A program made the translations under genes and the position numbers. Below are positions 53,340 through 62,120 of a DNA stretch of 64,000 bases, one piece after another. How positions within the stretch are numbered: the stretch's first letter is position 1; each line of letters opens with the position of its first letter. Below the pieces are notes generated by a model. That model was not told the origin of the DNA. It did not search any database and saw only the letters and a list, made by a program, of their open reading frames with translations. Origin of the DNA: Pseudarthrobacter sp. C4D7 (lineage in GTDB: Bacteria > Actinomycetota > Actinomycetes > Actinomycetales > Micrococcaceae); contig NZ_JABFMW010000001.1 of the NCBI RefSeq assembly GCF_013359725.1, forward strand, positions 62,001-126,000. Direction: 5' to 3'.

Positions 53340-53809
53340 GTTGCCGGAAAGCCCGCATAGGGGGATACCTAGGCCCCGGCGCCGGACCGTGACAACTACC
53401 TAACATCCCGACCGGCGCGGCGGGCAGGCGTCGGTCCCCCAAAAACCCTTTGGTAAGTAGCCCCAAAAATCTTTATAGAGTACCCGTTACTCGTGTCCGC
53501 CCTCCGCCGGAATCCGTAATTTTGACCTATAAACGGGTGGGCAGTGCGCGACGCCGGATGCCTGAGGCGCCACCTGCCACCCCACACTGCGGAGCTGCTT
53601 TGGCGCTCCCCAAACAAGTCAGCCGCAGGGTAATGACGCTGCCCTGCCATGGCACTGACGACAGGAACTTCCACAACGCCTGGTGCATGGGCACCCCAGG
53701 TGGCGACACCCCATAGCCCAAATGACGCTCAACTTGCTCAAGACAGGGGGAAGGCAACGATGCAGCCTTCAGCAATGACGCAAGATTTACGGGGAAACGG
53801 GGAGGGCCT
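53340..53809 (+). other. 470-bp non-coding leader before the exopolysaccharide locus
   Basis: No convincing gene. From 53420 to 53530 it is more A/T-rich than its surroundings, including TTTATAGAG near 53471 and TTTTGACCTATAAAC near 53519, which look like promoter parts. From 53530 to 53730 are several GC-rich inverted repeats, for example GGTGGGCAGTG versus CACCTGCCACC. A long structured 5' leader or cis-regulatory RNA is possible; I could not match it to a known riboswitch. Confidence 0.4.
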
Positions 53810-54253
53810 GTGGTGACGCACCCGGGGTCCTTCGCCGTGCCTTCAGCCGCAACCTTTGGCAGGGACGGCGCCATGTTCGAGAACCTGCTCAGTTTCGTGG
53901 CCCAGATGAGCCTGGTGCTGTGGGCCTTGGTGGTCCTCACCGTGATCATCCGCTTCGTGGGTATCCGGTTCTACCGCCACGCCGCACGCAGGGCCCTGGC
54001 CCGGATCACGGCCGCCACGGACATCCCGGCCGTTGCGGGTCCAGCCGCAGCCGCTGGTCCGGCAGGCTCCGCCGGGGTTGGCGTGGCAGGGGCTGCCGGG
54101 GCTGCCGCTGCACAAGCCGCCGCTGCAGCCGTCAAGCCGGCCATCGCCGTCGTGCCTGCTATCGCAGCCGGAATCGACCCGCTCCAACCGGCCAACGTCC
54201 CGCTGCCCGAAGCCCTCAGGAACGTGCTGGCCGCCAACTCCGCGGACGGGTGA
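53810..54253 (+). CDS. Small membrane protein of the exopolysaccharide locus, 147 aa
   Basis: One strong transmembrane helix (about residues 28-48, FVAQMSLVLWALVVLTVIIRF), then a basic stretch and a long Ala/Gly/Pro-rich region before a short polar tail. It directly precedes the glycosyltransferase gene (3 bp gap), so it may be an accessory subunit of the synthase; no known family recognised. GGGGAGGG precedes the GTG at 53810; ATG 53873 (MFENLL) is an alternative that keeps the helix and would give 126 aa. Confidence 0.7.
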   Translation: MVTHPGSFAVPSAATFGRDGAMFENLLSFVAQMSLVLWALVVLTVIIRFVGIRFYRHAARRALARITAATDIPAVAGPAAAAGPAGSAGVGVAGAAGAAAAQAAAAAVKPAIAVVPAIAAGIDPLQPANVPLPEALRNVLAANSADG

Positions 54254-54256
54254 GCG

Positions 54257-55597
54257 ATGGATATCGCGCTCGTGGTCTTCTGGCTCTTCGCGGCCGTCAG
54301 CATCCTCTATGTGGTGCACTTTGGCCTGTACCTGGCCGGCGCCAACTTCTACGACATCTGGCAGCAGCGCCGGAAGGGACTCACGGGCGTCCGGCTTCCG
54401 TCCCAGTACCAGCCGGAATGTGCTTCCACCGCCACCTGGACCAGGCGGGCGCTCCCCGAGGTGCCGGGCCTGGTTTCCATCGTCATTGCGGCCCACAACG
54501 AGGAAGCAGTGATCGTCCGGACGTTGGATTCCATCCGGCGCAGCACCTACCCCGCCTTCGAAGTCCTCGTGGCGGACGACGCCTCGGCTGACCTCACCGG
54601 GCGCCTGGTCCGCGACTACCAGCTGCGCCATCCCGGGATGGACCTCCGCGTGGTGCGGATGCACCGCAACGTGGGAAAGGGGGCGGCGCTCAACTCGGTG
54701 CTGCGCCGGTTCGCGCGGGGCCAGTTCGTCATGACTCTCGACGCCGACTCGGTCATCCAGCCGGACGCCATCGCCAACGCGCTGTCATACTTCGACGATC
54801 CGTACGTGGCCGGCGTGGCAGCCAATGTCCAGATCATGGAGGACACCACGGCCCTTGGCATCCTGCAGCGCTTCGAACACATGATCGGCTACCGGTCCAA
54901 GAAGCTCTACTCGCTGCTGAACTGTGAGTTTGTGGTGGGTGGGGTGGCCTCCACCTACCGGATGCGCGTGCTGCGCAAGGTGGACTTCTATGACACGGAC
55001 ACGGTCACGGAGGACATCGGCCTGAGCGCGAAGGTCACGCACCTGGGCAACAGGCGCTTCCGGATGGTCTACGCCGCAGACGTCGTGGCAAAGACCGAAG
55101 GCGTACTGACCTTCCGCGCCCTGGTCAAGCAGCGTTTCCGCTGGAAATACGGCAGCATCCAGAACCTCATCAAGTACCGCAGCATGACCCTGAATCCGAG
55201 CTGCCGGTACAGCCGGACCCTGGCCTACTACCGGATGCCCATGGCCGTGCTGAGCGAGTTCACCCTGCTGGTCTCACCCCTGGCCTGGACGTACGCCGTG
55301 TACTGGTCGCTGGCCACATACACGCCGGCGCTCATCATCGGCTCATACGCAACCATCACGGCCTACACCCTGCTGACGGTCCTCATGGACGAGAACCTCA
55401 CGCCACGGGAACGGACCCGGCTGTGCATGTACGCGCCCACCGCCTACTTCCTGTTCTACATCATGGACCTGGTCCAACTGTCTGCAGCTGTCCGCTGCAT
55501 CGCCCGGTCCCGCGGCCTGGTCAGGCGGCCTGAGATCAACACCTGGAAGTCTCCGCAGCGGGCCGGCAGCGTGGCGGTGGCCAGCCGTGCCGCCTAG
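54257..55597 (+). CDS. Processive GT2 polysaccharide synthase, 446 aa
   Basis: Membrane glycosyltransferase of the hyaluronan/PNAG/cellulose synthase type. One N-terminal helix, then the GT-A domain: VSIVIAAHNEEAVI, VADDASADLT, D162-A-D164 (DxD), T-E252-D253, and Q292-R-F-R-W296, the QxxRW motif marking processive enzymes. Three to four helices follow (residues 330-420), forming the likely export channel. Substrate sugar cannot be read; linked deacetylases suggest an N-acetylated sugar such as GlcNAc. The stop overlaps the next gene by 11 bp. Confidence 0.9.
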   Translation: MDIALVVFWLFAAVSILYVVHFGLYLAGANFYDIWQQRRKGLTGVRLPSQYQPECASTATWTRRALPEVPGLVSIVIAAHNEEAVIVRTLDSIRRSTYPAFEVLVADDASADLTGRLVRDYQLRHPGMDLRVVRMHRNVGKGAALNSVLRRFARGQFVMTLDADSVIQPDAIANALSYFDDPYVAGVAANVQIMEDTTALGILQRFEHMIGYRSKKLYSLLNCEFVVGGVASTYRMRVLRKVDFYDTDTVTEDIGLSAKVTHLGNRRFRMVYAADVVAKTEGVLTFRALVKQRFRWKYGSIQNLIKYRSMTLNPSCRYSRTLAYYRMPMAVLSEFTLLVSPLAWTYAVYWSLATYTPALIIGSYATITAYTLLTVLMDENLTPRERTRLCMYAPTAYFLFYIMDLVQLSAAVRCIARSRGLVRRPEINTWKSPQRAGSVAVASRAA

Positions 55598-57401
55598 GGC
55601 CAGGCGGGTCCGCCGGGTACTGCTGAATCCGTTTGTCGTCATCTCCGTCGTGGTCCTGTTGATCACCGCGGGGTGGTTCATCTACACGGGCAGGCTGGGC
55701 AGCTTCGCCCAGGCGCGGCCCGGGGCCAACCTGCTCCCGGCGCTTTTTCCCGCCGTAGCCGGACCCGTCGCCACACCCGGGCCCGCGCCGTCGGCCGGTT
55801 CCTCGGTGGCACCTTCCGGCGCGTGGACCGCGGCGCACAGCGGGGGTGCAAAAACGTCCCTGAACCTGGTGCCCGGGCAGATGGGGGCGCAGGCACTGAA
55901 GCTTGACGTCACGGACTATGTATCCGGCGACGTTACCCTGACCAGCCCGCGCGTGGACCTGATCCCAGGGACCACTTATCTCTTCAAGGTGTTCACCACG
56001 ACTGAATCCGATTTCCGGCTCCTGGCCCGGAAGTACCACAAGGATGGAAGCGCCACCCTGGAGCAGCTGCGGAACCCAGTGGAACGGCCAGGCACCACGG
56101 CGTTCACGGTCAGCGACGCCTTCAACAGCGGCGACTCCGTCACTGCGGTGGAATACGTCTTCCGCTTCGCCTCCGCCGGCTCCGCCCGGGTGGAAGGGGC
56201 CTACCTCGAAGCAGCGGCCGACGTCCAGCTTCCGCCGCCCGCAGTGGATGGTCCCAACATGGTCCCCAACCCGGGATTCGCAGGCACCGACCCGAACCAA
56301 CCAGCCTCCTGGTCCCCCTACTCGTCGGGAACGTCAACGGTGGAGTCAGGCCGCGGCGAGGACGGACGCGGCAGCTTCCTGTGGACCCGGATCGGGAACT
56401 ACCAGAACGGTGAGGCGAAGTGGCAGTACCAGCCCGTCCCGGTGACCCAGGACCGCTATTTCAGGTTCGGCGCGGCTTACAAGGCTGAACGCGAGGTGGA
56501 CGTGGTGGCCGAGTTCGAGCTGGTGGGCGGCGGACGGACGTTCCGGAACCTCGAGACCGTGCCGCCGGCAGGGGAATGGACCACCATCAGCGAGGCATTC
56601 CAGGTCCCGGCCGGCGCCGTCAACGCCATGGTCACCCTGGTGGCACATGGCAACGGGAGCACCGCCGTCCGCAACTTTTCGCTCACGGACATCACCAAGC
56701 CAGGTCCGCTGCGGTGGAACCAGCCCATGGTGTCCATCACGTTCGACGACGGGTGGCAGTCCGTATACGACCGGGCGCTGCCGCTCCTGGCCAAGCACGG
56801 TTTCCGGTCCACCCAATATGTGAACGCCAGCTCCATCGAGACGCCGGACTTCATCACCGGTGCGGAAGTCCAGCAGTTGCACCAGGCCGGGCACGAGATC
56901 GCCGCGCACGCCTACCAGCACGTCGACCTCACATCCGTGGGCGCCGACCGCCTGGACGAGGAACTGCGCAGAAGCGAGGACGCGCTGGCCGCGGCAGGCC
57001 TTCCCACGGACGACCTTGCGCCGCCGTACGGCAGGACCGACGCCCAGGTGGACTGGTATGCGGCCCAGTACTTCAAGATCATGCGGGGCACTGATGACGG
57101 CATCAACACCAGGCAAAACATCAATCCGCATGACCTGAAAGTCCTCTACGTCACCGACGCGACCACGACGGAAACGCTGAAGGAAGCGCTTGCCGAGACC
57201 GCCCGGTCCAACGGCTGGCTGATCCTGGTCTACCACCAGATCGCTGCCCCCGATTCGTCGGGGACCCAGAAAAACACCATTGCGGGGGACAGGAGCACCA
57301 TCACCAGCGATGTCCTCGCAACCCAGCTGCAGCTCATCGACGACAGCGGGATCCAGGTACAACCGGTCGCGCGGGCGTTCGAGCAGCTGCAGGGCCCGTG
57401 A
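55587..57401 (+). CDS. Membrane-anchored polysaccharide deacetylase with carbohydrate-binding-like domains, 604 aa
   Basis: N-terminal signal anchor (residues 11-31, FVVISVVVLLITAGWFIYTG), a variable Pro/Ala linker, then two beta-rich carbohydrate-binding-like regions (about 60-220 and 220-370; the second begins NMVPNPGFAG). The NodB deacetylase domain starts near residue 380 with T-F-D387-D388-G-W; the metal His pair is H-A-Y-Q-H, and PPYGRTDAQV plus VYHQIA follow. It should remove acetyl groups from polymer emerging outside the membrane, comparable to IcaB/PgaB. Overlaps the synthase gene. Confidence 0.88.
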   Translation: MPPRARRVRRVLLNPFVVISVVVLLITAGWFIYTGRLGSFAQARPGANLLPALFPAVAGPVATPGPAPSAGSSVAPSGAWTAAHSGGAKTSLNLVPGQMGAQALKLDVTDYVSGDVTLTSPRVDLIPGTTYLFKVFTTTESDFRLLARKYHKDGSATLEQLRNPVERPGTTAFTVSDAFNSGDSVTAVEYVFRFASAGSARVEGAYLEAAADVQLPPPAVDGPNMVPNPGFAGTDPNQPASWSPYSSGTSTVESGRGEDGRGSFLWTRIGNYQNGEAKWQYQPVPVTQDRYFRFGAAYKAEREVDVVAEFELVGGGRTFRNLETVPPAGEWTTISEAFQVPAGAVNAMVTLVAHGNGSTAVRNFSLTDITKPGPLRWNQPMVSITFDDGWQSVYDRALPLLAKHGFRSTQYVNASSIETPDFITGAEVQQLHQAGHEIAAHAYQHVDLTSVGADRLDEELRRSEDALAAAGLPTDDLAPPYGRTDAQVDWYAAQYFKIMRGTDDGINTRQNINPHDLKVLYVTDATTTETLKEALAETARSNGWLILVYHQIAAPDSSGTQKNTIAGDRSTITSDVLATQLQLIDDSGIQVQPVARAFEQLQGP

Positions 57402-57457
57402 CCACCACTGACGCGGTGAAACGCGGCGCCTTCGCCACCCGAAAGAAGGAGAAAGTC

Positions 57458-59242
57458 ATGATCACATCCAGATCCGGCCTGGTGCGCCGCCGCGCCAGGC
57501 TCCTGACCATCGGGGTGGCTGTGTGGGCAATAGCCGCCGCGCTGCTGTCCCCCGCGGCCGCGAATGCCGCCGTCGATAACCCCGCACCGACTCCGCTCGT
57601 GTCCTTCACCTTCGACGACGGGATGCAGAATGCCCTGACGCAGGCGGCCCCCACCCTCAAGAAGTACGGGCTCACCGGCACCAGCTACGTCATCACCAAC
57701 TGCGTGGGGATGACCACGGTGCCGAACACCTGCCGCGCCAACACCGACGTTCCGTACATGACGTGGGACCAGGTCACCCAGCTGCAGAACACCTACGGCT
57801 GGGAGATCGGCTCGCACACCGTTGACCACCAGTGCCTTGTGAGCGTGGGCAATGACTGCCAGGCCACCAAACTGACGGCCGCCCAGGTGGACGCCGAACT
57901 GGCCAACAGCAAGGCAGCACTGGCCGCCCACGGGTTCAACGCCACCGCCTTGGCCACACCTTACGGGGACTACGACATGTCCGCGCTCGCCCGGATAGCG
58001 AAGTACTACACCTCGATGCGTGGCTTTGCCGACGTCGGCAACAACATCTGGCCCCTCGGTGACCTGCTGCTCCACAACACCCCGGTGCAGGAAGCCACCA
58101 CCCCGGTCTCCACGCTGAAGGCGAAGGTTGACGAGGCCATCGCCAACAGGACCTGGGCCATCTTCACGTTCCACGACATCCGGCCATCGCCGAGCCAGAA
58201 CCCGGACGACTACCAGTACGGCACGGCCGAGCTGGACCAGCTGGCCGCCTACGTGCAGACCAAGGTGGCGGCCGGGCAAATCAGGAACGTCAACGTCAGC
58301 AAGGGCCTGGTAAACGGCAGCCCCAACCTGCTTCCCAACCCCACATTCAATAACGGCATCGCCGACGGTTGGCGCACCGACGCCCCGGCCACGATCACCG
58401 CGGACTCGGGGACCAACGGCAGCTTCCCGGACCCCGCCAAGTCCGTAAAGCTGGTCTCGGGCGCCGCTGCAGGCCACCTGTTCTCACCGAAGGTAGCGGT
58501 CTCGGCGGCCAACAGCTACCTGTACAAGGCGTACCTCAACGTCGCTGCCATTTCCTCCGGGGAAGTGGGCTTCTACGTGGACGAGTACAACGCGGCCGGG
58601 CAGTGGATTTCCGGACAGTTCCGCAAGCGGGAAAACAGCCGCTGGGTGGAGTCGATGAACTTCACCTACACGCCAAGCTCCACCAGCGTTGCCACTGCCA
58701 GCCTGCAGGTCTACGTGACCGGAACCGGCATCACCGCCTACCTGGACAACATGCAGATGATGGCGCTCGGGGCGGGTTCCACCACGCCGGCGCCGAACCT
58801 CGTGGCGAATGGCACCTTTGATGCCGGCATCGGCTCGGGCTGGCGGACGGACTCCGCCACCACCATCGTGGCTGACGCGGCCAACCATGGCAGCCCGGCC
58901 AATCCGGTTAACTCGGTCAAGATGACGGCCACCACGGCCAACAAGCACCTGTTCTCCCCGCAGGTGGCCGTGGCTCCAGGCAGCTATAAGATTGCCAGCT
59001 ACCTCAACATCACGGCGCGGACCAGCGGCGAGATGGGCTTTTACATCGACGAATACAATTCCGCCGGGCAATGGATCTCAGGGCAGTGGAAGCTTGGGGT
59101 CTCAACAGCCGGCGTGACCAATGTGGACCTCACGTACTCGCCGAGCAGCACCTCTGTGGCCAAGGCAAGCCTGCAGGTGATCGTCCAGGGCAACTCGGGA
59201 CTGAAGGCCTACTTCGACGACGTCCGCTGGACCAAGTCCTAG
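57458..59242 (+). CDS. Secreted polysaccharide deacetylase with two C-terminal carbohydrate-binding-like modules, 594 aa
   Basis: Sec signal peptide ending about residue 38 (LLSPAAANAA). NodB domain from residue 47: S-F-T-F-D53-D54-G, H-T-V-D-H metal pair, TPYGDYD and FTFHDI. Two tandem C-terminal modules of about 145 residues, near 288-433 and 446-592, are clearly homologous (both contain FYVDEYNAAGQWISGQ or FYIDEYNSAGQWISGQ and a YTPSSTSVA-type segment); they resemble CBM4/9-like folds. ATG 57458 has a near-perfect AAGGAG; the longer frame from GTG 57398 overlaps the previous stop and is less likely. Confidence 0.9.
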   Translation: MITSRSGLVRRRARLLTIGVAVWAIAAALLSPAAANAAVDNPAPTPLVSFTFDDGMQNALTQAAPTLKKYGLTGTSYVITNCVGMTTVPNTCRANTDVPYMTWDQVTQLQNTYGWEIGSHTVDHQCLVSVGNDCQATKLTAAQVDAELANSKAALAAHGFNATALATPYGDYDMSALARIAKYYTSMRGFADVGNNIWPLGDLLLHNTPVQEATTPVSTLKAKVDEAIANRTWAIFTFHDIRPSPSQNPDDYQYGTAELDQLAAYVQTKVAAGQIRNVNVSKGLVNGSPNLLPNPTFNNGIADGWRTDAPATITADSGTNGSFPDPAKSVKLVSGAAAGHLFSPKVAVSAANSYLYKAYLNVAAISSGEVGFYVDEYNAAGQWISGQFRKRENSRWVESMNFTYTPSSTSVATASLQVYVTGTGITAYLDNMQMMALGAGSTTPAPNLVANGTFDAGIGSGWRTDSATTIVADAANHGSPANPVNSVKMTATTANKHLFSPQVAVAPGSYKIASYLNITARTSGEMGFYIDEYNSAGQWISGQWKLGVSTAGVTNVDLTYSPSSTSVAKASLQVIVQGNSGLKAYFDDVRWTKS

Positions 59243-59279
59243 CACCACCAGGTCCCGGCAGCAGGGGAGAGGACGGAGG

Positions 59280-60962
59280 ATGGGCGGGCACCGGCACGCA
59301 CTGACAGTGGTGCTGGTGTCCGCCCTCCTCGTGATCCTCTCTTCCTGCACACCGCCCAAGCCCGATGTGACGCTGGACCTGCTGGATGGTGACTGGCAGG
59401 ACGTTCCCGGTGTCCGGGCAGCGGAGGGTGCCCTCCAGGTGACGCCCACCGCCAGGCGCATCGTGGAGCAGAGCGGGGAGGGAGGCCAGCCAAACCCCCC
59501 GCTCAACCTCGCCGGCACCCACTTGGTGGTCGGCGGTGATTTTTCGCTTTCCGCCACTTTTGCGCACGTGACAGCGGACGCATCCTGGGCCCTGTATGAC
59601 CGGCCGCCCGTCATCGCGGATGAGTTCCGGGTGGAGCCGGCCGGCCTGCGGCTAACCCTCCAGGGCAATGACCTCAGGATTGCGGTCTTCGACGGGACAC
59701 AGAAGAAGGACGTGTCCCAGCCGAAGCCCGTGCACGAGGAACACGTGACCGTGAAAGATCCCGGGGCTCCCCTCACCGTGCGCCGCTCCGGCGACTCCCT
59801 GGCCTTTTCCAGCGGCACCGGCACCCTTTCCACGATGCCCCTGGGCAAGGTTTTTTCATCCGGTGAACTGTGGCTGGGGTTCTCCAGCGAATCCGGGGAT
59901 TTCGACATCACCACGCTCACGGCGGTTGCGCCGGGAAATACCGGACTGCGGACGTCGGGGGCCGCCGTGGCAGATCTCCAGCCGTCAAAGGACGGCCTGC
60001 AGGCGCTCGCCGCCAGGACCCGTCCCGACTTCCTGATGGGCGCGGCCGTGGCACTGGGCCCGCTCACCGGCGACGCCGACTATGCCCGGGAGTTCGTGGG
60101 GAACTTCGGCGCCCTCACGCCGGAAAACGCCATGAAGCCGCAGTTCCTCTCCCCGCAGCAGGGCGTGTACACCTTCGAGGAGGCTGATGCGATCCTTACC
60201 ATTGCGCGGAGCAAAGGCATTGCGGTGCACGGCCACACCATCGCCTTCACGGAGGCCATGCCCCGCTGGATGCAGGACCTGCCTGCCGGTTCCGAGGCTG
60301 AGCGCCGGGCCAGCGGCGCTGCCCTCCTGGACTACATCGCCACGGTGGTGGGGCACTTCAAAGGCCGGCTGGCGTCCCTCGACGTGGTCAACGAGCCTTT
60401 CGACGTGGACCAGGGAACCAGCATGCAGCAAAACATCTGGTACCGCGTCTTTGGGCCGGGCTATCCGGCCGTGGTCTCCAAAGCCGTCTACGCAGCCGAT
60501 CCGGACGTCAAGCAGTACATCAACGAAAACGGCGCCGACGTGCCGGGACGCCGCCAGGACGCGCTGCTCAAACTCATCCTGGACGCCAACGCGCAGGGCG
60601 GCCACATCTACGGCGCAGGCCTCCAGGCGCACGTCTATGACCTGGGAACTGACGCCATTACCGCGGACGGCCTCTCCCGCACGCTCAAACACTTCGGGGA
60701 CGCCGGGCTGCGGGTCCGGATCTCCGAGAACGACGTCACGGACGACCACGGGACCGAAGCCCAGGCGGAGCAGTACGCCGCGGTGGTGTCCACCTGCCTG
60801 CGTTCGCGCTCCTGCATTTCCTACACCACCTGGGGCGTCGATGACCGCTATGACTGGTGGATCGACGACGGCGGGACCCTGCAACAGGGGCACGACCACC
60901 TGTTCAACAACGGCAAGCCCACCCCTGCCTACGACGCCGTCAAGCGCGCCCTGGGCGGCTGA
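59280..60962 (+). CDS. GH10-like glycoside hydrolase lipoprotein, 560 aa
   Basis: Lipoprotein signal with lipobox L-S-S-C at about residue 23. Residues 30-230 form a beta-rich domain of unknown type. Residues 240-560 are a GH10 fold: LTPENAMKPQ, the VVNEPF acid/base E372, GLQAHVYDL, nucleophile E483 in I-S-E-N-D-V, and TTWGVDDRYDW. The usual R-G-H-T-L-V-W-H is V-H-G-H-T-I-A-F-T here, losing the Trp and second His that line the active site in xylanases, so substrate may not be xylan. Genetic linkage suggests trimming of the locus's own polymer. Confidence 0.85.
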   Translation: MGGHRHALTVVLVSALLVILSSCTPPKPDVTLDLLDGDWQDVPGVRAAEGALQVTPTARRIVEQSGEGGQPNPPLNLAGTHLVVGGDFSLSATFAHVTADASWALYDRPPVIADEFRVEPAGLRLTLQGNDLRIAVFDGTQKKDVSQPKPVHEEHVTVKDPGAPLTVRRSGDSLAFSSGTGTLSTMPLGKVFSSGELWLGFSSESGDFDITTLTAVAPGNTGLRTSGAAVADLQPSKDGLQALAARTRPDFLMGAAVALGPLTGDADYAREFVGNFGALTPENAMKPQFLSPQQGVYTFEEADAILTIARSKGIAVHGHTIAFTEAMPRWMQDLPAGSEAERRASGAALLDYIATVVGHFKGRLASLDVVNEPFDVDQGTSMQQNIWYRVFGPGYPAVVSKAVYAADPDVKQYINENGADVPGRRQDALLKLILDANAQGGHIYGAGLQAHVYDLGTDAITADGLSRTLKHFGDAGLRVRISENDVTDDHGTEAQAEQYAAVVSTCLRSRSCISYTTWGVDDRYDWWIDDGGTLQQGHDHLFNNGKPTPAYDAVKRALGG

Positions 60963-60991
60963 CGCAGGCGTCTGCCGGACAGGCCCGGAGG

Positions 60992-62008
60992 TCAGGCGCT
61001 TTGGCGGGCCGCCGCCCTGCGGGCCAGGGAATTGCGGCGCGCCGTCCGCAGCATGTCCAGGGTCAACAGCAGCAGGGCCAGCCACACCACGCCGAAACCA
61101 ATCCAGCGCTCAACCGTCATGGCCTCCCGGAACACCAGCAGTGCCACCAGGAACTGCAGGACTGGAGCAAAGTACTGGAGCAGGCCGATGGTGGTCATGG
61201 GCAGCCGCCGGGCGGACGCACCGAAGAAGAGCAACGGAACAGCGGTGATCACGCCTGAGGCCAGCAGCAGCCAGAAATGGCCCGCACCCTGGGACGTCAG
61301 GGTTGAGTTTCCTCCTGCAGCCAGGACCACCATGGCCACGGCCGCGAACGGGGCGAGCACCATGGTTTCCACGCTCAGGCTGGTGATGGCGTCCACCCTC
61401 GATCCCACCCGGTTCTTGACGAAGCCGTACAAGCCAAAGCTGAACGCCAGGGTGAGTGCGATCCACGGCAGTTTCCCATAGGAGTAGGTGAGGACGCCCA
61501 CCGCCACGAAGCCGACGCCGACGGCGGTCCACTGGAGCGGCCGAAGCCTTTCCTTCAGGACCAGCACCCCCAGGAGGACGGATACGAGCGGGTTGATGAA
61601 ATAGCCCAGCGACGTTTCCACGGCCTGCCCGGTGGTGACGCCATAGGTGTACGTCAGCCAGTTGATGGCGATCAGGAACGCCGCCAGCGCCAGGGAACCG
61701 AAGACGCGGCGGTCCTTCAATGCCGCCGCCAGCACGCTCCACGCCCTGGTGACCGTGATCAGGAGGGCGCAGAAAATCAGCGACCACACCACGCGGTTGG
61801 CCACGATTTCCACTGCGCCGGCGGGCATCAGGACAAAGAAATACAGGGGGAGCAGCCCCCACAAAACGTACGCGCCGACGCCAAACAGCATCCCCGCCGT
61901 CGAGTCCTTGGCGGCCTGCCCCGGAGCCCCCGGCCCGGATCCTCCCGGGGCGGCTGCTGCCGGGGTGGCGACGGATGTGGCGTGGGAGGTTCGTTCTGGC
62001 GTGGGCAC
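60992..62008 (-). CDS. rarD: RarD-type EamA transporter, 338 aa
   Basis: Ten-helix drug/metabolite transporter of the RarD branch (historically linked to chloramphenicol sensitivity). Typical parts: GMLFGVGAYVLWGLLPLYFFVL, AVEIVANRVVWSLIFCALL, NWLTYTYGVTTGQAVETSLGYFINPLVSVLLGVLVLKERL and TIGLLQYFAPVLQFLVALLVFRE. GTG start; an Ala/Gly/Pro-rich cytoplasmic leader of about 30 residues precedes helix 1. Substrate unknown. Convergent with the exopolysaccharide locus. Confidence 0.92.
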   Translation of the reverse strand: MPTPERTSHATSVATPAAAAPGGSGPGAPGQAAKDSTAGMLFGVGAYVLWGLLPLYFFVLMPAGAVEIVANRVVWSLIFCALLITVTRAWSVLAAALKDRRVFGSLALAAFLIAINWLTYTYGVTTGQAVETSLGYFINPLVSVLLGVLVLKERLRPLQWTAVGVGFVAVGVLTYSYGKLPWIALTLAFSFGLYGFVKNRVGSRVDAITSLSVETMVLAPFAAVAMVVLAAGGNSTLTSQGAGHFWLLLASGVITAVPLLFFGASARRLPMTTIGLLQYFAPVLQFLVALLVFREAMTVERWIGFGVVWLALLLLTLDMLRTARRNSLARRAAARQSA

Positions 62009-62120
62009 GAAGTCAATAACAGCATCCCCGGGGCAGGTATTCCTGCAGACTGGCGGTATTCCGCAAAATAATCAGTAGGCTTGCTTTCATGACACGTGCG
62101 CCTTTCCCGGAACCCGCCCG

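Noticed and set aside
53450-53716. 88-residue frame in the exopolysaccharide leader
   Set aside because: No ribosome site, atypical composition, no domain; the region looks like structured non-coding DNA.
53340-53809. c-di-GMP or ydaO-type riboswitch before the polysaccharide genes
   Set aside because: Stems are present but the conserved core sequences of these classes were not found by eye.
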